Translations under genes and position numbers: made by a program
Assembly: GCF_002479325.1 (NCBI RefSeq)
Contig: NZ_DLMO01000035.1
Coordinates: forward strand, 42,491 to 71,932
Source: Brevundimonas sp. UBA7534
Lineage (GTDB): Bacteria; Pseudomonadota; Alphaproteobacteria; Caulobacterales; Caulobacteraceae
Length of the DNA: 29,442 nt
Direction: 5' to 3'
Shown here: piece by piece, positions 14,164 to 21,393 of the stretch
Numbering within the stretch: position 1 is the first letter of the stretch
How the letters are laid out: each line of letters begins with the position of its first letter
The notes under the pieces: generated by a model
Seen by the model: the letters and a program-made list of their open reading frames with translations, nothing else
Told to the model about the DNA's origin: nothing
Database searches by the model: none

Positions 14164-15774
14164 ATGCCGCTGATCGGTGATTTCGTCGACATGATCCCGC
14201 CTCTGGACCTGGGCACGCCCGGGGCCGAGGTCTTCGAGCGATTCCAGGCCGAGCCCAACACCCTGGCGCTGGCCGTTGTGGACGGCGACGGGCGCCCGGT
14301 CGGCCTGATCGAGCGAAACGCCTTCACCCTGAGGATGGCCGCCGAGTTCGGCCGCGCCCTCTATGCGCGCAAGCCCGTCGAGAGCCTGATGGACCGCGAC
14401 CCGCCGATCGCGGAGGCCGCCACCAGCGCCGAATCCTTCTTCGAGGCCTATGGGGCGGCGGAACTGGGCGCGCTGCTCAGCGGCTTCATCGTGGTGTCGC
14501 GGGGCCGCTACGTCGGCGTGGGCACGGCGCTGCAGATCGTTCAGGCCGGGGCGGCCGTCCACCGCCAGCGCGCCGAGGCCATGAGCGCCCTGGCCCGGGA
14601 CCTGGCCCTGGCCGAGGCCGAGGCCGTCGCCTCCAGCCGCGCCAAGTCGGAGTTCCTGGCGGTGATGAGCCACGAGATCCGTACGCCGCTGAACGGGGTG
14701 CTGGGCGTCGCCGCCCTGATGGAGAAGAAGCTGGAGCAGGAGGAACTGCGCCCCTACGTCCGCACCGTCATCGATTCCGGCCAGAGCCTGCTGCGGCTGC
14801 TGACCGACGCGCTGGATATGTCGCGCGCCTCGGCGGGGATGCTGACGCTTGAGGAGGAGCCGCTGGACCTGATGGTGCTGGCCCGCGACATCGACGCCCT
14901 GTGGCGCGCCCGCGCCGAGGAAAAGAGCCTGGCGCTGCGGATCGAGACGGACCTGCCGGACGCGGGCTGGGTCCTGGCCGACGGAATGCGGCTAAAGCAA
15001 CTCCTGAACAATCTGATCGGCAACGCCCTGAAGTTCACCCGCGAAGGCGAGGTCGTGGCCGCGATCCGGCGTCGCCCCGACGCCGAGGGTCCGGCGGTCG
15101 AACTGACGGTGGACGACAGCGGCCCCGGCGTGCCGGCCGCCGCCGCGGCGACGATCTTCGAGCCGTTCAACACCGGCAAGGCCGGCCGCGAGGGCGCCGG
15201 CGCCGGGCTGGGCCTGGCCATCTGCCGCCAGATCGCCGAACGGATGGGCGGGACGATCCGTCTGTGCACCTCGCCTCAGGGCGGGGCGCGGTTCCAGGTG
15301 AGGCTGCCGCTGGCGGCCTGCGCCGCCGCCGCCGCCCCGGCCGCGACGCCGGCGGCCGAGCCCACGCCGCACGAGACGCTGCATGTCCTCGTCGTCGACG
15401 ACAATGCGGCCAACCGCTTCGTGGCCGGCAAGCTGCTGGAGATGTTCGGCTGTTCGGCCGAAATGGCCGAGAACGGGGCCGAGGCGCTGGCCGCCGTCCA
15501 GGCCCGCGCCTTCGACCTGGTGCTGATGGACATCAAGATGCCGGTGATGGACGGCGTCGCGGCCGCCCGCGCCATCCGCGCCCTGCCGGGGCCCGAGGCG
15601 CGCCTGCCGATCCTGGCCCTGACCGCCAACGCCGACGAACGCGACGAGGCCGACTATGTCGCCGCCGGCATGAACGGGGTGGCGCAGAAGCCGATCCAGC
15701 CCGACGCCCTGCTGAACGCCATCCGCCTGGTCCTGGCCGTTGTCGAAGCCACCCCGGCGCAACAGGCCGCTTAG
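14164..15774 (+). CDS. Cytoplasmic hybrid histidine kinase with receiver domain
   Basis: The product has 536 aa with no membrane segment. Residues about 15-130 resemble a pair of CBS-like strands (LALAVVDGDGRPVGLIER, GFIVVSRGRYVGVGTAL), possibly a ligand-sensing input. A coiled helix then leads to HisKA with His170 in FLAVMSHEIRTPLNGVLG. The ATPase domain has the N-box LLNNLIGNALKFT (280-292), DDSGPG (317-322) and GAGLGLAI (346-353). After an Ala/Pro linker the receiver starts with VLVVDDN (408-414) and has phospho-acceptor Asp456 (LVLMD) and Lys509 (QKP). All key residues are intact, unlike the kinase-like protein at 780-2045. No response regulator gene lies nearby, so output probably goes through a phosphotransfer protein encoded elsewhere. 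GGGAGGG lies about 6 nt before the ATG. Confidence 0.93.
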   Translation: MPLIGDFVDMIPPLDLGTPGAEVFERFQAEPNTLALAVVDGDGRPVGLIERNAFTLRMAAEFGRALYARKPVESLMDRDPPIAEAATSAESFFEAYGAAELGALLSGFIVVSRGRYVGVGTALQIVQAGAAVHRQRAEAMSALARDLALAEAEAVASSRAKSEFLAVMSHEIRTPLNGVLGVAALMEKKLEQEELRPYVRTVIDSGQSLLRLLTDALDMSRASAGMLTLEEEPLDLMVLARDIDALWRARAEEKSLALRIETDLPDAGWVLADGMRLKQLLNNLIGNALKFTREGEVVAAIRRRPDAEGPAVELTVDDSGPGVPAAAAATIFEPFNTGKAGREGAGAGLGLAICRQIAERMGGTIRLCTSPQGGARFQVRLPLAACAAAAAPAATPAAEPTPHETLHVLVVDDNAANRFVAGKLLEMFGCSAEMAENGAEALAAVQARAFDLVLMDIKMPVMDGVAAARAIRALPGPEARLPILALTANADERDEADYVAAGMNGVAQKPIQPDALLNAIRLVLAVVEATPAQQAA

Positions 15775-15778
15775 TGAT

Positions 15779-15905
15779 CGTCATTCCGGGGCGTCCGCAG
15801 GACAAACCCGGAACCCAGGAGACGACGTCCGGCGCCCGATGCGTCCAACCACGCGACAGCCCCCTGGCTTCCGGGTTCCTCGCTCCGCTCAGCCCCGGAA
15901 TGACG
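15779..15905. repeat. Intergenic inverted repeat with CGTCATTCCGGGG termini
   Basis: The 13-nt ends CGTCATTCCGGGG (15779-15791) and CCCCGGAATGACG (15893-15905) are perfect inverted repeats. Inside, AACCCGGAACCCAG faces CTGGCTTCCGGGTT, so the 127-nt unit could fold into a long imperfect hairpin. Similar TCATTCC...GGAATGA elements are dispersed in many alphaproteobacterial genomes. It starts 5 nt after the hybrid kinase gene. Confidence 0.75.
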
Positions 15906-15930
15906 CTGAAAAGCTGCGCTCCAAAACGGA

Positions 15931-15971
15931 CAACGCCCGCCCCGGAGACCGGAGCGGGCGTTGGATCTTTT
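15931..15971. terminator. Likely bidirectional terminator between the hybrid kinase gene and rplT
   Basis: AACGCCCGC (15932-15940) pairs with GCGGGCGTT (15954-15962) around a 13-nt loop. On the plus strand GGATCTTTTT follows, a fair T-tract ending the kinase transcript. On the minus strand GTCCGTTTT follows, which could end the rpmI-rplT transcript. Confidence 0.65.
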
Positions 15972-15982
15972 TCCGTCCTGCG

Positions 15983-16010
15983 CGCGACGCGGTCGCTCGC
16001 GGCCTGAGCG
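15983..16010. repeat. Third relative of the 42-bp repeat, behind rplT
   Basis: These 28 nt match the reverse complement of the core of the 5596-5689 repeats at 27 of 28 positions; outside the core the match is lost. Relative to its upstream gene (rplT, minus strand) it has the same orientation as the other copies have to theirs. This supports a dispersed family inserted behind 3' ends of genes. Confidence 0.7.
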
Positions 16011-16019
16011 GGCGAGGCT

Positions 16020-16373
16020 TTACGCCAGGGCGGCGCGGACCTTGTCGGCGACGGCCTTGAAGCCGGTCGCGTCGGCGGCGATCGCGGCCAGGACCTTGCG
16101 GTCCAGCTCGATGCCGGCCTTGCCCAGGCCGTGGATGAACTGGCTGTAGGTGAAGCCTTCAACGCGGGCGGCCGCGTTGATGCGCTGGATCCACAGGGCG
16201 CGGAAGTTGCGCTTCTTGGTGCGGCGGTCGCGATAGGCGTATTGCCCGGCGCGGTCCACGGCGGCCTTGGCCGTGCGGATGGTGTTCTTGCGACGGCCCC
16301 GGAAGCCCTTGGCCTGTTCCAGAACCTTCTTGTGCTTGGCGTGCGAGGTTACGCCACGTTTGACGCGAGCCAT
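16020..16373 (-). CDS. rplT: 50S ribosomal protein L20
   Basis: The product has 117 aa, the standard length. The N-terminus MARVKRGVTSHAKHKKVLEQ, then GFRGRRKNTIRTAK, YAYRDRRTKKRNFRALWIQR and INAAARVEGFTYSQFIHGL are the L20 signature. It binds 23S rRNA early in large-subunit assembly. In several bacteria L20 also represses its own operon by binding the mRNA ahead of rpmI. It lies 106 nt after rpmI; this unusually structured gap could take part in such control. An AAGGGA lies 9 nt before the ATG. Confidence 0.98.
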   Translation of the reverse strand: MARVKRGVTSHAKHKKVLEQAKGFRGRRKNTIRTAKAAVDRAGQYAYRDRRTKKRNFRALWIQRINAAARVEGFTYSQFIHGLGKAGIELDRKVLAAIAADATGFKAVADKVRAALA

Positions 16374-16393
16374 GATGTTAGTCCCTTCGGGAA

Positions 16394-16434
16394 GCCCCTC
16401 CGTTCGCTGCGCGGCAGCTCACGTCTTGAGGGGC
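16394..16434 (-). promoter_or_regulatory. Structured RNA segment between rpmI and rplT
   Basis: GCCCCTC (16394-16400) pairs with GAGGGGC (16428-16434), and inside lies a second hairpin, GCTGC-GCG-GCAGC (16406-16418). It ends about 20 nt before the rplT start and has no T-run. A role in L20 feedback or mRNA processing is possible. The structure was found by eye, not folded. Confidence 0.4.
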
Positions 16435-16479
16435 GTCAGTTCAAATTCGATGCGGTGAGAAGAGGTCGAGCCCTGCGCC

Positions 16480-16677
16480 TTAGGCGTAGGGCATGTAGGA
16501 CTTGATCTTCTTGGCGTCGGCGTCGGCCATGACGGCGGTGCCGCGGTTCTGGCGGATGTACTTGCTGTTGTGGCTGATCAAGCGGTGACGCTTGCCCGCC
16601 ACGCCGGCCTTCACCTTGCCCGACGCGGTGAATTTGAAGCGCTTCTTGGCGCCCGACTTGGTCTTCAGTTTCGGCAT
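16480..16677 (-). CDS. rpmI: 50S ribosomal protein L35
   Basis: The product has 65 aa, normal for L35. MPKLKTKSGAKKRFKFTASG, HRLISHNSKYIRQNRGT and a closing AKKIKSYMPYA are typical. It is strongly basic and sits in the large subunit. A strong Shine-Dalgarno (AAGGAG) stands 8 nt before the ATG. In many bacteria infC lies directly upstream; here infC is about 2.3 kb away with an S9 peptidase gene between, so rpmI-rplT needs its own promoter. A candidate promoter and structured leader are visible upstream. Confidence 0.98.
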   Translation of the reverse strand: MPKLKTKSGAKKRFKFTASGKVKAGVAGKRHRLISHNSKYIRQNRGTAVMADADAKKIKSYMPYA

Positions 16678-16696
16678 TTCAGTCTCCTTGTCGGAG

Positions 16697-16790
16697 GGGC
16701 TACCGTCCTTCGGACTGCTTGAGCCCGTCGGGTGAGGCGTCCCTCCTGAGTTTGAGAACCGCCCAGGCATGCCTGTTCGCCCGGCGGTTC
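16697..16790 (-). promoter_or_regulatory. Structured mRNA leader of rpmI-rplT (candidate L20 control region)
   Basis: Two hairpins precede the rpmI Shine-Dalgarno. The nearer (16697-16726) has the stem GGGCT/AGCCC with an inner GTCC-TTC-GGAC. The farther (16756-16790) has the stem GAACCGCC/GGCGGTTC enclosing the perfect palindrome CAGGCATGCCTG (16764-16775). No T-run follows either. Known L20 control in other bacteria acts at this location. Similarity to known L20 sites was not tested. Confidence 0.45.
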
Positions 16791-16807
16791 GGTACGCGAA
16801 GGCGCGG

Positions 16808-16836
16808 CTTCTACGCGAAGGCGTCCGCGAAGGCAA
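16808..16836 (-). promoter_or_regulatory. Candidate promoter for rpmI-rplT
   Basis: On the minus strand TTGCCTT is followed after 14 nt by CGTAGAAG, a partial match to the Caulobacter housekeeping pattern. It would start transcription near 16800, giving a leader of about 120 nt that contains both hairpins above. The motif CGCGAAGG (plus-strand reading) recurs three times here at 16795, 16814 and 16826. Confidence 0.35.
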
Positions 16837-16853
16837 GCGGACTCGGTCGTGCT

Positions 16854-18830
16854 TCAATCGGGCGGATTGTGGGTCTCCAGAAACCGCACCATCTCCGCCA
16901 GCATCCGCTGGCGCGTCTCGGCGCGCGACATCCAGTGATCCTCGCCAGCCAGTTCGATCAGTTCGACCGGCTTGCCGGCGTCCCGCAGGGCGTTCGCCAT
17001 GATCCGGCTCTGCTCGATCGGCACGACGGTGTCGTCGCGGCCGTGGATCAGCAGCATGGGCCCGTCGGCCGTCTGCGCCAGCCGGGCCGGAGACAGGGCG
17101 TCCAGCGCGCGATCGTTGAGCTTTTCGGCGCCCATGAAGCGGTTCCAGTAGCGCACGACCTGGCTGTCACGACGAGCCCCCTGGCTGGCTTCCCAACTGA
17201 CCATGCGGCGCAGGTCCGACACGCCCCCCACCGAGACGGCGCAGCGATAGACGCCCTGGTCGAGCGTGGGCCCGGCCATGGCCGCATAACCGCCGTAGCT
17301 GGCGCCGACGATGCAGACGCGCTCCGGATCGACCCAGCCCTGTTCCGCCAGCCAGCGCACCCCGTCCGACAGGTCGGTCTGCATCTTGCGGCCCCATTCG
17401 CCGTAGCCCGCTTCCATGAACGCCAGGCCGTAGCCGGTCGAGCCGCGGAAGTTGGCCTGCAGCACGGCGTAGCCCCTCGACGCCAGGGCCTGTGCCCACC
17501 AGTCGAAGCCGATCACGTCCTGCGACGCCGGCCCGCCGTGGGCCAGAACCACCAGCGGCAAGCCCGCGGCCTTTTCGGCGCCGGGCGGCAGGGTGAGATA
17601 GCCGTGGATCTCCAGTCCATCGGCCGCCTCATAGCGGATGGACCGGGTCGCGCCGACCTGGGCGGCAGGAATGGCGGGGTAGGCGTCCGCCAGTATGTCG
17701 GCCACGCCCCGGTCGAAATCGACGATCTGGTACAGCCCGGATTCGCCGACGTCGGTGAACACGACCACCTTCTTCAGATCGTCGGTCCATGACACCAGTT
17801 GCGGCGCCTTGCTGGCGAAGGCGCGCTCGATCGCGGCCCAGCGCGCGCCCGTGGGGGCGTCGAGGAACTCATAGCGGACGCCGTCGTCCGCATTGCGCGC
17901 GCCGCCGACCAGGAGCCGGGTGCGCGGATGATGCACCAGGCTGTCGGGATGATGCTCGAACGGCAGTCGGGTCCATTCGCCTGTATCGACGTTCACCTCG
18001 AACAGCAGATAACCGGTCTCCGCGCCGGATCCGTCAACCGCGAGCTCCGGTCGGTGAGCGCTGACGATGATGGTTCGCGGCGTGCGCCCCATGCCGAGCA
18101 GGGCCGGCGTGTCGACCGGGGCGTCTATGGTCCAGGTCTCGCTGAAGCGGTTGCGGCTGACCGCCAGCTTCAGCGCCCAGCGACGGCGACGGTCGTCGTA
18201 CTCGGCCGTGGCGATGACTTGGCCGTCGGCGTCCAGCACATAGTCGGAAACGTCCCAATCCATGTCGGTGACGGATCGCCCCCGACCGCTGGCGGGATCG
18301 ACCCTATACAGGTCCACCCGGTTATTCCCCTCCACCGAAACACCGCGCACGAAGATCGCCTGGCCGTCATCCGTCGGCCGGACCGAAGCGGGGCCGTAGA
18401 GCACCGACAGCACCCCGTCGGTGCGGCTCAGAACCTGGGCGAACTTCCGCGTGCGAAGGTCCATGACGAGGCCGAAATAAAGCTCGCTCTTCGGCACCCC
18501 CAGGATGGGAATGGCGCGGGTCTGGGAGGTGACGATCAGGACGCGATCCTGGCCGATCCAGCGCAGATCGCGCACCTTCGCCTCGCCCACCACGGCGGCG
18601 GCCAGGTGCTCGCCGGTCGCCAAACGCGTGACCACCAGGGCGCGTTCCTCGCCCACGACGGTGATGCGCGCCATCAGCGCGCCCTCAGGCGATAGCTCCA
18701 TGAACTCGATGGCCGGCATCGCACTGTAGGTTTCCAGCGGCGGCGGGTCGTCCGCCCACGCGCTCGCGGCCTGGCCGCCCAGCATCAGGACGACCGCGAG
18801 CGCGGCGCCCCTCGCACATCTGAAGATCAT
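16854..18830 (-). CDS. S9-family prolyl oligopeptidase/acylaminoacyl-peptidase-like hydrolase, exported
   Basis: The product has 658 aa. The signal peptide is MIFRCARGAALAVVLMLGGQ...ASA (about 1-27). Residues about 30-390 form the N-terminal beta-propeller-like part. The C-terminal alpha/beta hydrolase has HGGPASQD (oxyanion region), Ser511 in GASYGGYAAM, Asp600 in HGRDDTVVP and His632 in EDHW, so the triad is complete. Such enzymes trim peptides in the periplasm; specificity cannot be read from this. The ATG at 18830 is preferred because GGGAGGG lies 6 nt before it and it gives a clean signal peptide; an in-frame ATG at 18857 is the alternative. The gene lies between infC, whose terminator ends just upstream, and rpmI. 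Confidence 0.9.
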   Translation of the reverse strand: MIFRCARGAALAVVLMLGGQAASAWADDPPPLETYSAMPAIEFMELSPEGALMARITVVGEERALVVTRLATGEHLAAAVVGEAKVRDLRWIGQDRVLIVTSQTRAIPILGVPKSELYFGLVMDLRTRKFAQVLSRTDGVLSVLYGPASVRPTDDGQAIFVRGVSVEGNNRVDLYRVDPASGRGRSVTDMDWDVSDYVLDADGQVIATAEYDDRRRRWALKLAVSRNRFSETWTIDAPVDTPALLGMGRTPRTIIVSAHRPELAVDGSGAETGYLLFEVNVDTGEWTRLPFEHHPDSLVHHPRTRLLVGGARNADDGVRYEFLDAPTGARWAAIERAFASKAPQLVSWTDDLKKVVVFTDVGESGLYQIVDFDRGVADILADAYPAIPAAQVGATRSIRYEAADGLEIHGYLTLPPGAEKAAGLPLVVLAHGGPASQDVIGFDWWAQALASRGYAVLQANFRGSTGYGLAFMEAGYGEWGRKMQTDLSDGVRWLAEQGWVDPERVCIVGASYGGYAAMAGPTLDQGVYRCAVSVGGVSDLRRMVSWEASQGARRDSQVVRYWNRFMGAEKLNDRALDALSPARLAQTADGPMLLIHGRDDTVVPIEQSRIMANALRDAGKPVELIELAGEDHWMSRAETRQRMLAEMVRFLETHNPPD

Positions 18831-18907
18831 CCGACGCCCTCCCAAGCTTGACGACATTCAGACGATCTTTCCGCGCGTTGCAACCGTCACGTGCGATGAT
18901 CGGCTAA

Positions 18908-18936
18908 AGAAAAACCCCGGCCGTTTCCGGCCGGGG
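18908..18936 (-). terminator. Rho-independent terminator of infC
   Basis: On the minus strand, the perfect 9-bp stem CCCCGGCCG/CGGCCGGGG with a GAAA loop is followed by TTTTTCTTT. It begins about 25 nt after the infC stop codon. This is the cleanest terminator in the window, and it separates infC from the peptidase, rpmI and rplT genes. Confidence 0.92.
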
Positions 18937-18961
18937 CTGTTCGTCGGTCTGGAAGCGCCGC

Positions 18962-19483
18962 TTAGCGCGGGGCCAGGATCATGATCATCTGGCGGCCTTC
19001 CATCTTGGGCGCGAACTCGACCTTGGCGACTTCGTCGAAGTCGGCCTGGACCTTGTTCAGCAGCTTCATGCCCAGTTCGGGGTGCGCCATCTCGCGGCCG
19101 CGGAAGCGCAGGGTCACCTTGACCTTGTCGCCCTCCTCGAAGAAGCGCGTCATCGCCTTGGTCTTCACCTCGTAGTCGTGGGTGTCGATGTTGGGGCGGA
19201 GCTTGATCTCCTTCAGCTCCACGACCTTCTGGCGCTTGCGCTGCTCGGCCTTCTTCTTCTGTTCCTGGAAACGGAATTTGCCGTAGTCGAGGATCTTGGC
19301 CACGGGCGGGTCGGCGGTGGCGACGATCTCGACCAGATCCATGCCCGCCTCTTCGGCGGCCTCGAGGGCGGCGGAGGTCGGCATGACTCCCTGCTTTTCG
19401 CCGTTCTGATCGATGAGCAGAACGCGGGGGGAGCGGATTTCCTGGTTCATACGCGGCCCGTCCTTCACGGGCGGCGCTTGCAT
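18962..19483 (-). CDS. infC: Translation initiation factor IF-3
   Basis: The product has 173 aa. MQAPPVKDGPRMNQEIRSPR is the usual alphaproteobacterial start, followed by VLLIDQNGEKQGVM, AGMDLVEIVATADPPVAKIL (the common Cys is Ala here), DYGKFRFQEQKKK and a C-terminal KVKVTLRFRGREMAHPELG. IF-3 binds the 30S subunit and checks start-codon choice. The start is ATG, not the rare AUU used for autoregulation in enterobacteria; a Met at residue 12 is internal to the conserved block. It is transcribed alone, because a strong terminator follows before the next gene. Confidence 0.97.
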   Translation of the reverse strand: MQAPPVKDGPRMNQEIRSPRVLLIDQNGEKQGVMPTSAALEAAEEAGMDLVEIVATADPPVAKILDYGKFRFQEQKKKAEQRKRQKVVELKEIKLRPNIDTHDYEVKTKAMTRFFEEGDKVKVTLRFRGREMAHPELGMKLLNKVQADFDEVAKVEFAPKMEGRQMIMILAPR

Positions 19484-19609
19484 GGGACGGCGAATGGGCG
19501 TCGTTTCCTTATGTGGTCGATGAAGGCTTGCGTTTCGATGAGCGGAAGCGCGCGGTTGAGCGCCGCGTTCCCCTCAAGGCCGGCAATATGGCCGCGAAAG
19601 GCCGGATTT

Positions 19610-20581
19610 TCAAGGCGTCGTCGGGGTGGGGGACGCGCCGGCGACATATTGGTCGTGCAGCCGCAGCACGGCCTGGAAGACGTGATCGACGCTAAGATCC
19701 TCGATCGGCGCGAACTGGCCGCGCGTTTCGTTGGAGGCGACGGTCGCCGTCTTCGGTCCCCACGGCCCGTAGAGCCACCATTCGGTCGGGCCGAACAGGC
19801 CCAGCGTCGGCCGGCCCAGGGCCGCGGCGACGTGCATCAGGCCCGAATCGTTGCCGACGAACAGGGTCGCCCGGTCGATGGCGGCGGCCGAGGCCAGGAT
19901 GTCGCCCTTGCCGACGAAGTCGATGGCGCGCGGCCCCGCGGCCTCCAGCGCCGGGGTCGCGGGCGGGCGGTCGCCGGGGCCGCCGACGGCCATGAAGCGC
20001 CAGCCGTGAAAGCGCGGTTCGGCCTTCAGCCTTTCGACCAGGGCGCCCCAGCGGTCGGCGGGCCAGCTCTTGCCCGGCTGGTGGGCGATGGGGGCAAGGG
20101 CCAGGATCGGGCCGGGGCCGGCGCCGCCTTCGAGTTGCGGGTCGATGACGGCGGCGGCCTCGGCCCGCGCCTGGTCGTCGAGGAAGATTTCGGGGTCCAG
20201 CGGCGTCGGGGAGCCCATCAGGCGCGACACCATCTCGACCTTGCGCAGGCCGGTTTCCCACGAGCGGTTGTAGATCACGCGCCGCTTGGCCGGCACCAGA
20301 TAGGCCAGGGCCGAGCCGCGAATGTCGATGACCAGGTCCCAGCGCGTGCCGACCGCCTGCGTCCACAGGTCCAGCCAGTGTCCGGCCATCTTCTTCTTGT
20401 CCAGGACAAGGGTGCGGACCACGCTGGGCGCCGAGCGGAAGAAGGGCGCGGGCGGGCGGCCGCAGGCGACGGCGATCTCCGCGCCCGGAACCTGGCGCGC
20501 GATCTCGCGGATCACGCCCGACGAGATGACGCAGTCGCCGATGCGGTTGGAGGTGACGAACAGGACCTGGGGGGCGGACAT
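19610..20581 (-). CDS. Glycosyltransferase family 9 (heptosyltransferase-like)
   Basis: The product has 323 aa. The N-terminal VLFVTSNRIGDCVISSGVIR and the C-terminal nucleotide-sugar-binding block FVGNDSGLMHVAAALGRPTL followed by GLFGPTEWW are the GT9 marks (GT-B fold). LALAPIAHQPGKSWPADRW is the expected donor-side segment. The family adds heptose or related sugars to lipopolysaccharide core, but acceptor and sugar are unknown here. The ATG at 20581 (MSAPQVLF) is preferred over the ATG at 20599, which falls in the loop of an inverted repeat. The gene is 126 nt upstream of infC on the same strand, and divergent from the hydrolase gene. Confidence 0.88.
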   Translation of the reverse strand: MSAPQVLFVTSNRIGDCVISSGVIREIARQVPGAEIAVACGRPPAPFFRSAPSVVRTLVLDKKKMAGHWLDLWTQAVGTRWDLVIDIRGSALAYLVPAKRRVIYNRSWETGLRKVEMVSRLMGSPTPLDPEIFLDDQARAEAAAVIDPQLEGGAGPGPILALAPIAHQPGKSWPADRWGALVERLKAEPRFHGWRFMAVGGPGDRPPATPALEAAGPRAIDFVGKGDILASAAAIDRATLFVGNDSGLMHVAAALGRPTLGLFGPTEWWLYGPWGPKTATVASNETRGQFAPIEDLSVDHVFQAVLRLHDQYVAGASPTPTTP

Positions 20582-20607
20582 GCGCCTGTGTTTCGCCATA
20601 CAGGCGC
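20582..20607. promoter_or_regulatory. Inverted repeat at the start of the GT9 gene
   Basis: GCGCCTGT (20582-20589) and ACAGGCGC (20600-20607) are perfect inverted repeats with a 10-nt loop, directly adjoining the chosen ATG. In the mRNA the hairpin would cover the ribosome-binding area, or on DNA it may be an operator in the 71-nt divergent gap. Confidence 0.4.
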
Positions 20608-20652
20608 GGGGTCAAGGGTGACGCGCATCGACAGACGCGGCACAAGGACGTC

Positions 20653-21393
20653 ATGACCGACCTCCAGCACCTCTCCCGCCCCGACGGCGAAACGCTCGCC
20701 TTCAAGCGCGTCGACGGCGACGGCCCGACCGTCGTCTGGATCGGCGGCTTCCGCTCGGACATGGAGGGGACCAAGGCCCTGGCGCTGGACGCGGCGGCGC
20801 GCGAGCGGGGGTGGAACTTCGTCCGCTACGACCACTTCGCCCACGGACAATCTTCGGGCGACTGGAGGAAGGCCACGATCGGCCGCTGGCGCGAGGACGC
20901 CATCGCCCTGATCGACAGTCTGGACGGGCCGGTGATCCCGGTCGGATCGTCGATGGGCGGCTGGGTCGCCCTGCTGCTGGCGCTGGCGCGGCCGGAGCGC
21001 GTGAAGGGTCTGGCGCTGGTCAATCCGGCGCAGGACTTCACCGAACGGCTGATGTGGCCGGGTCTGGCCGATCACGAGCGCCAGGCCATCCTGCGCGAGG
21101 GCGAGACCCTGATCGTCGAGGAAGGGCTGGGCGAATACGTCCTGACCCGCGCCATGTTCGAGGAGGCGCGCGATTGGCTGCTGCTGGACGGCGCGATCGA
21201 CCTGACCGCGCCGGTCCATGTGCTGCAGGGCCGCGACGACGACGTGGTGCCGTGGCGACACCAGATCGAACTGCTGGAGCGGCTGACGGGCGGCGACGCG
21301 CGGCTGGACCTGATCGCGGGCGGCGACCACCGCCTGTCGACGCCCGCCGACCTGGACCGTCTGGTCGCCACGGTCGAGGCGATGCGGGCTTAG
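20653..21393 (+). CDS. Alpha/beta hydrolase
   Basis: The product has 246 aa with no signal peptide. The nucleophile elbow is GSSMGG with Ser100; the acid is Asp196 in GRDDDVVP, and the base is His226 in GGDHRLS. WIGGFRSDMEGTKALALDAA and YDHFAHGQSSG are typical of the group containing human ABHD10 and bacterial thioesterase/esterase-like proteins, so a thioesterase or carboxylesterase is most likely. The substrate is unknown. It converges with prmC: the two stop codons share 4 bp (21390-21393, TTAG), so neither gene can have an intergenic terminator. Confidence 0.88.
   Translation: MTDLQHLSRPDGETLAFKRVDGDGPTVVWIGGFRSDMEGTKALALDAAARERGWNFVRYDHFAHGQSSGDWRKATIGRWREDAIALIDSLDGPVIPVGSSMGGWVALLLALARPERVKGLALVNPAQDFTERLMWPGLADHERQAILREGETLIVEEGLGEYVLTRAMFEEARDWLLLDGAIDLTAPVHVLQGRDDDVVPWRHQIELLERLTGGDARLDLIAGGDHRLSTPADLDRLVATVEAMRA

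Noticed and set aside
11952..14180. 742-codon open frame on the plus strand opposite pheS and the deacetylase gene
   Set aside because: Antisense shadow of two unmistakable genes; no ribosome-binding site or motif.
18962..19450. Shorter infC start at the internal Met (MNQEIR)
   Set aside because: The preceding KDGPR residues belong to the conserved IF-3 N-terminus in Alphaproteobacteria, so the longer form is correct.
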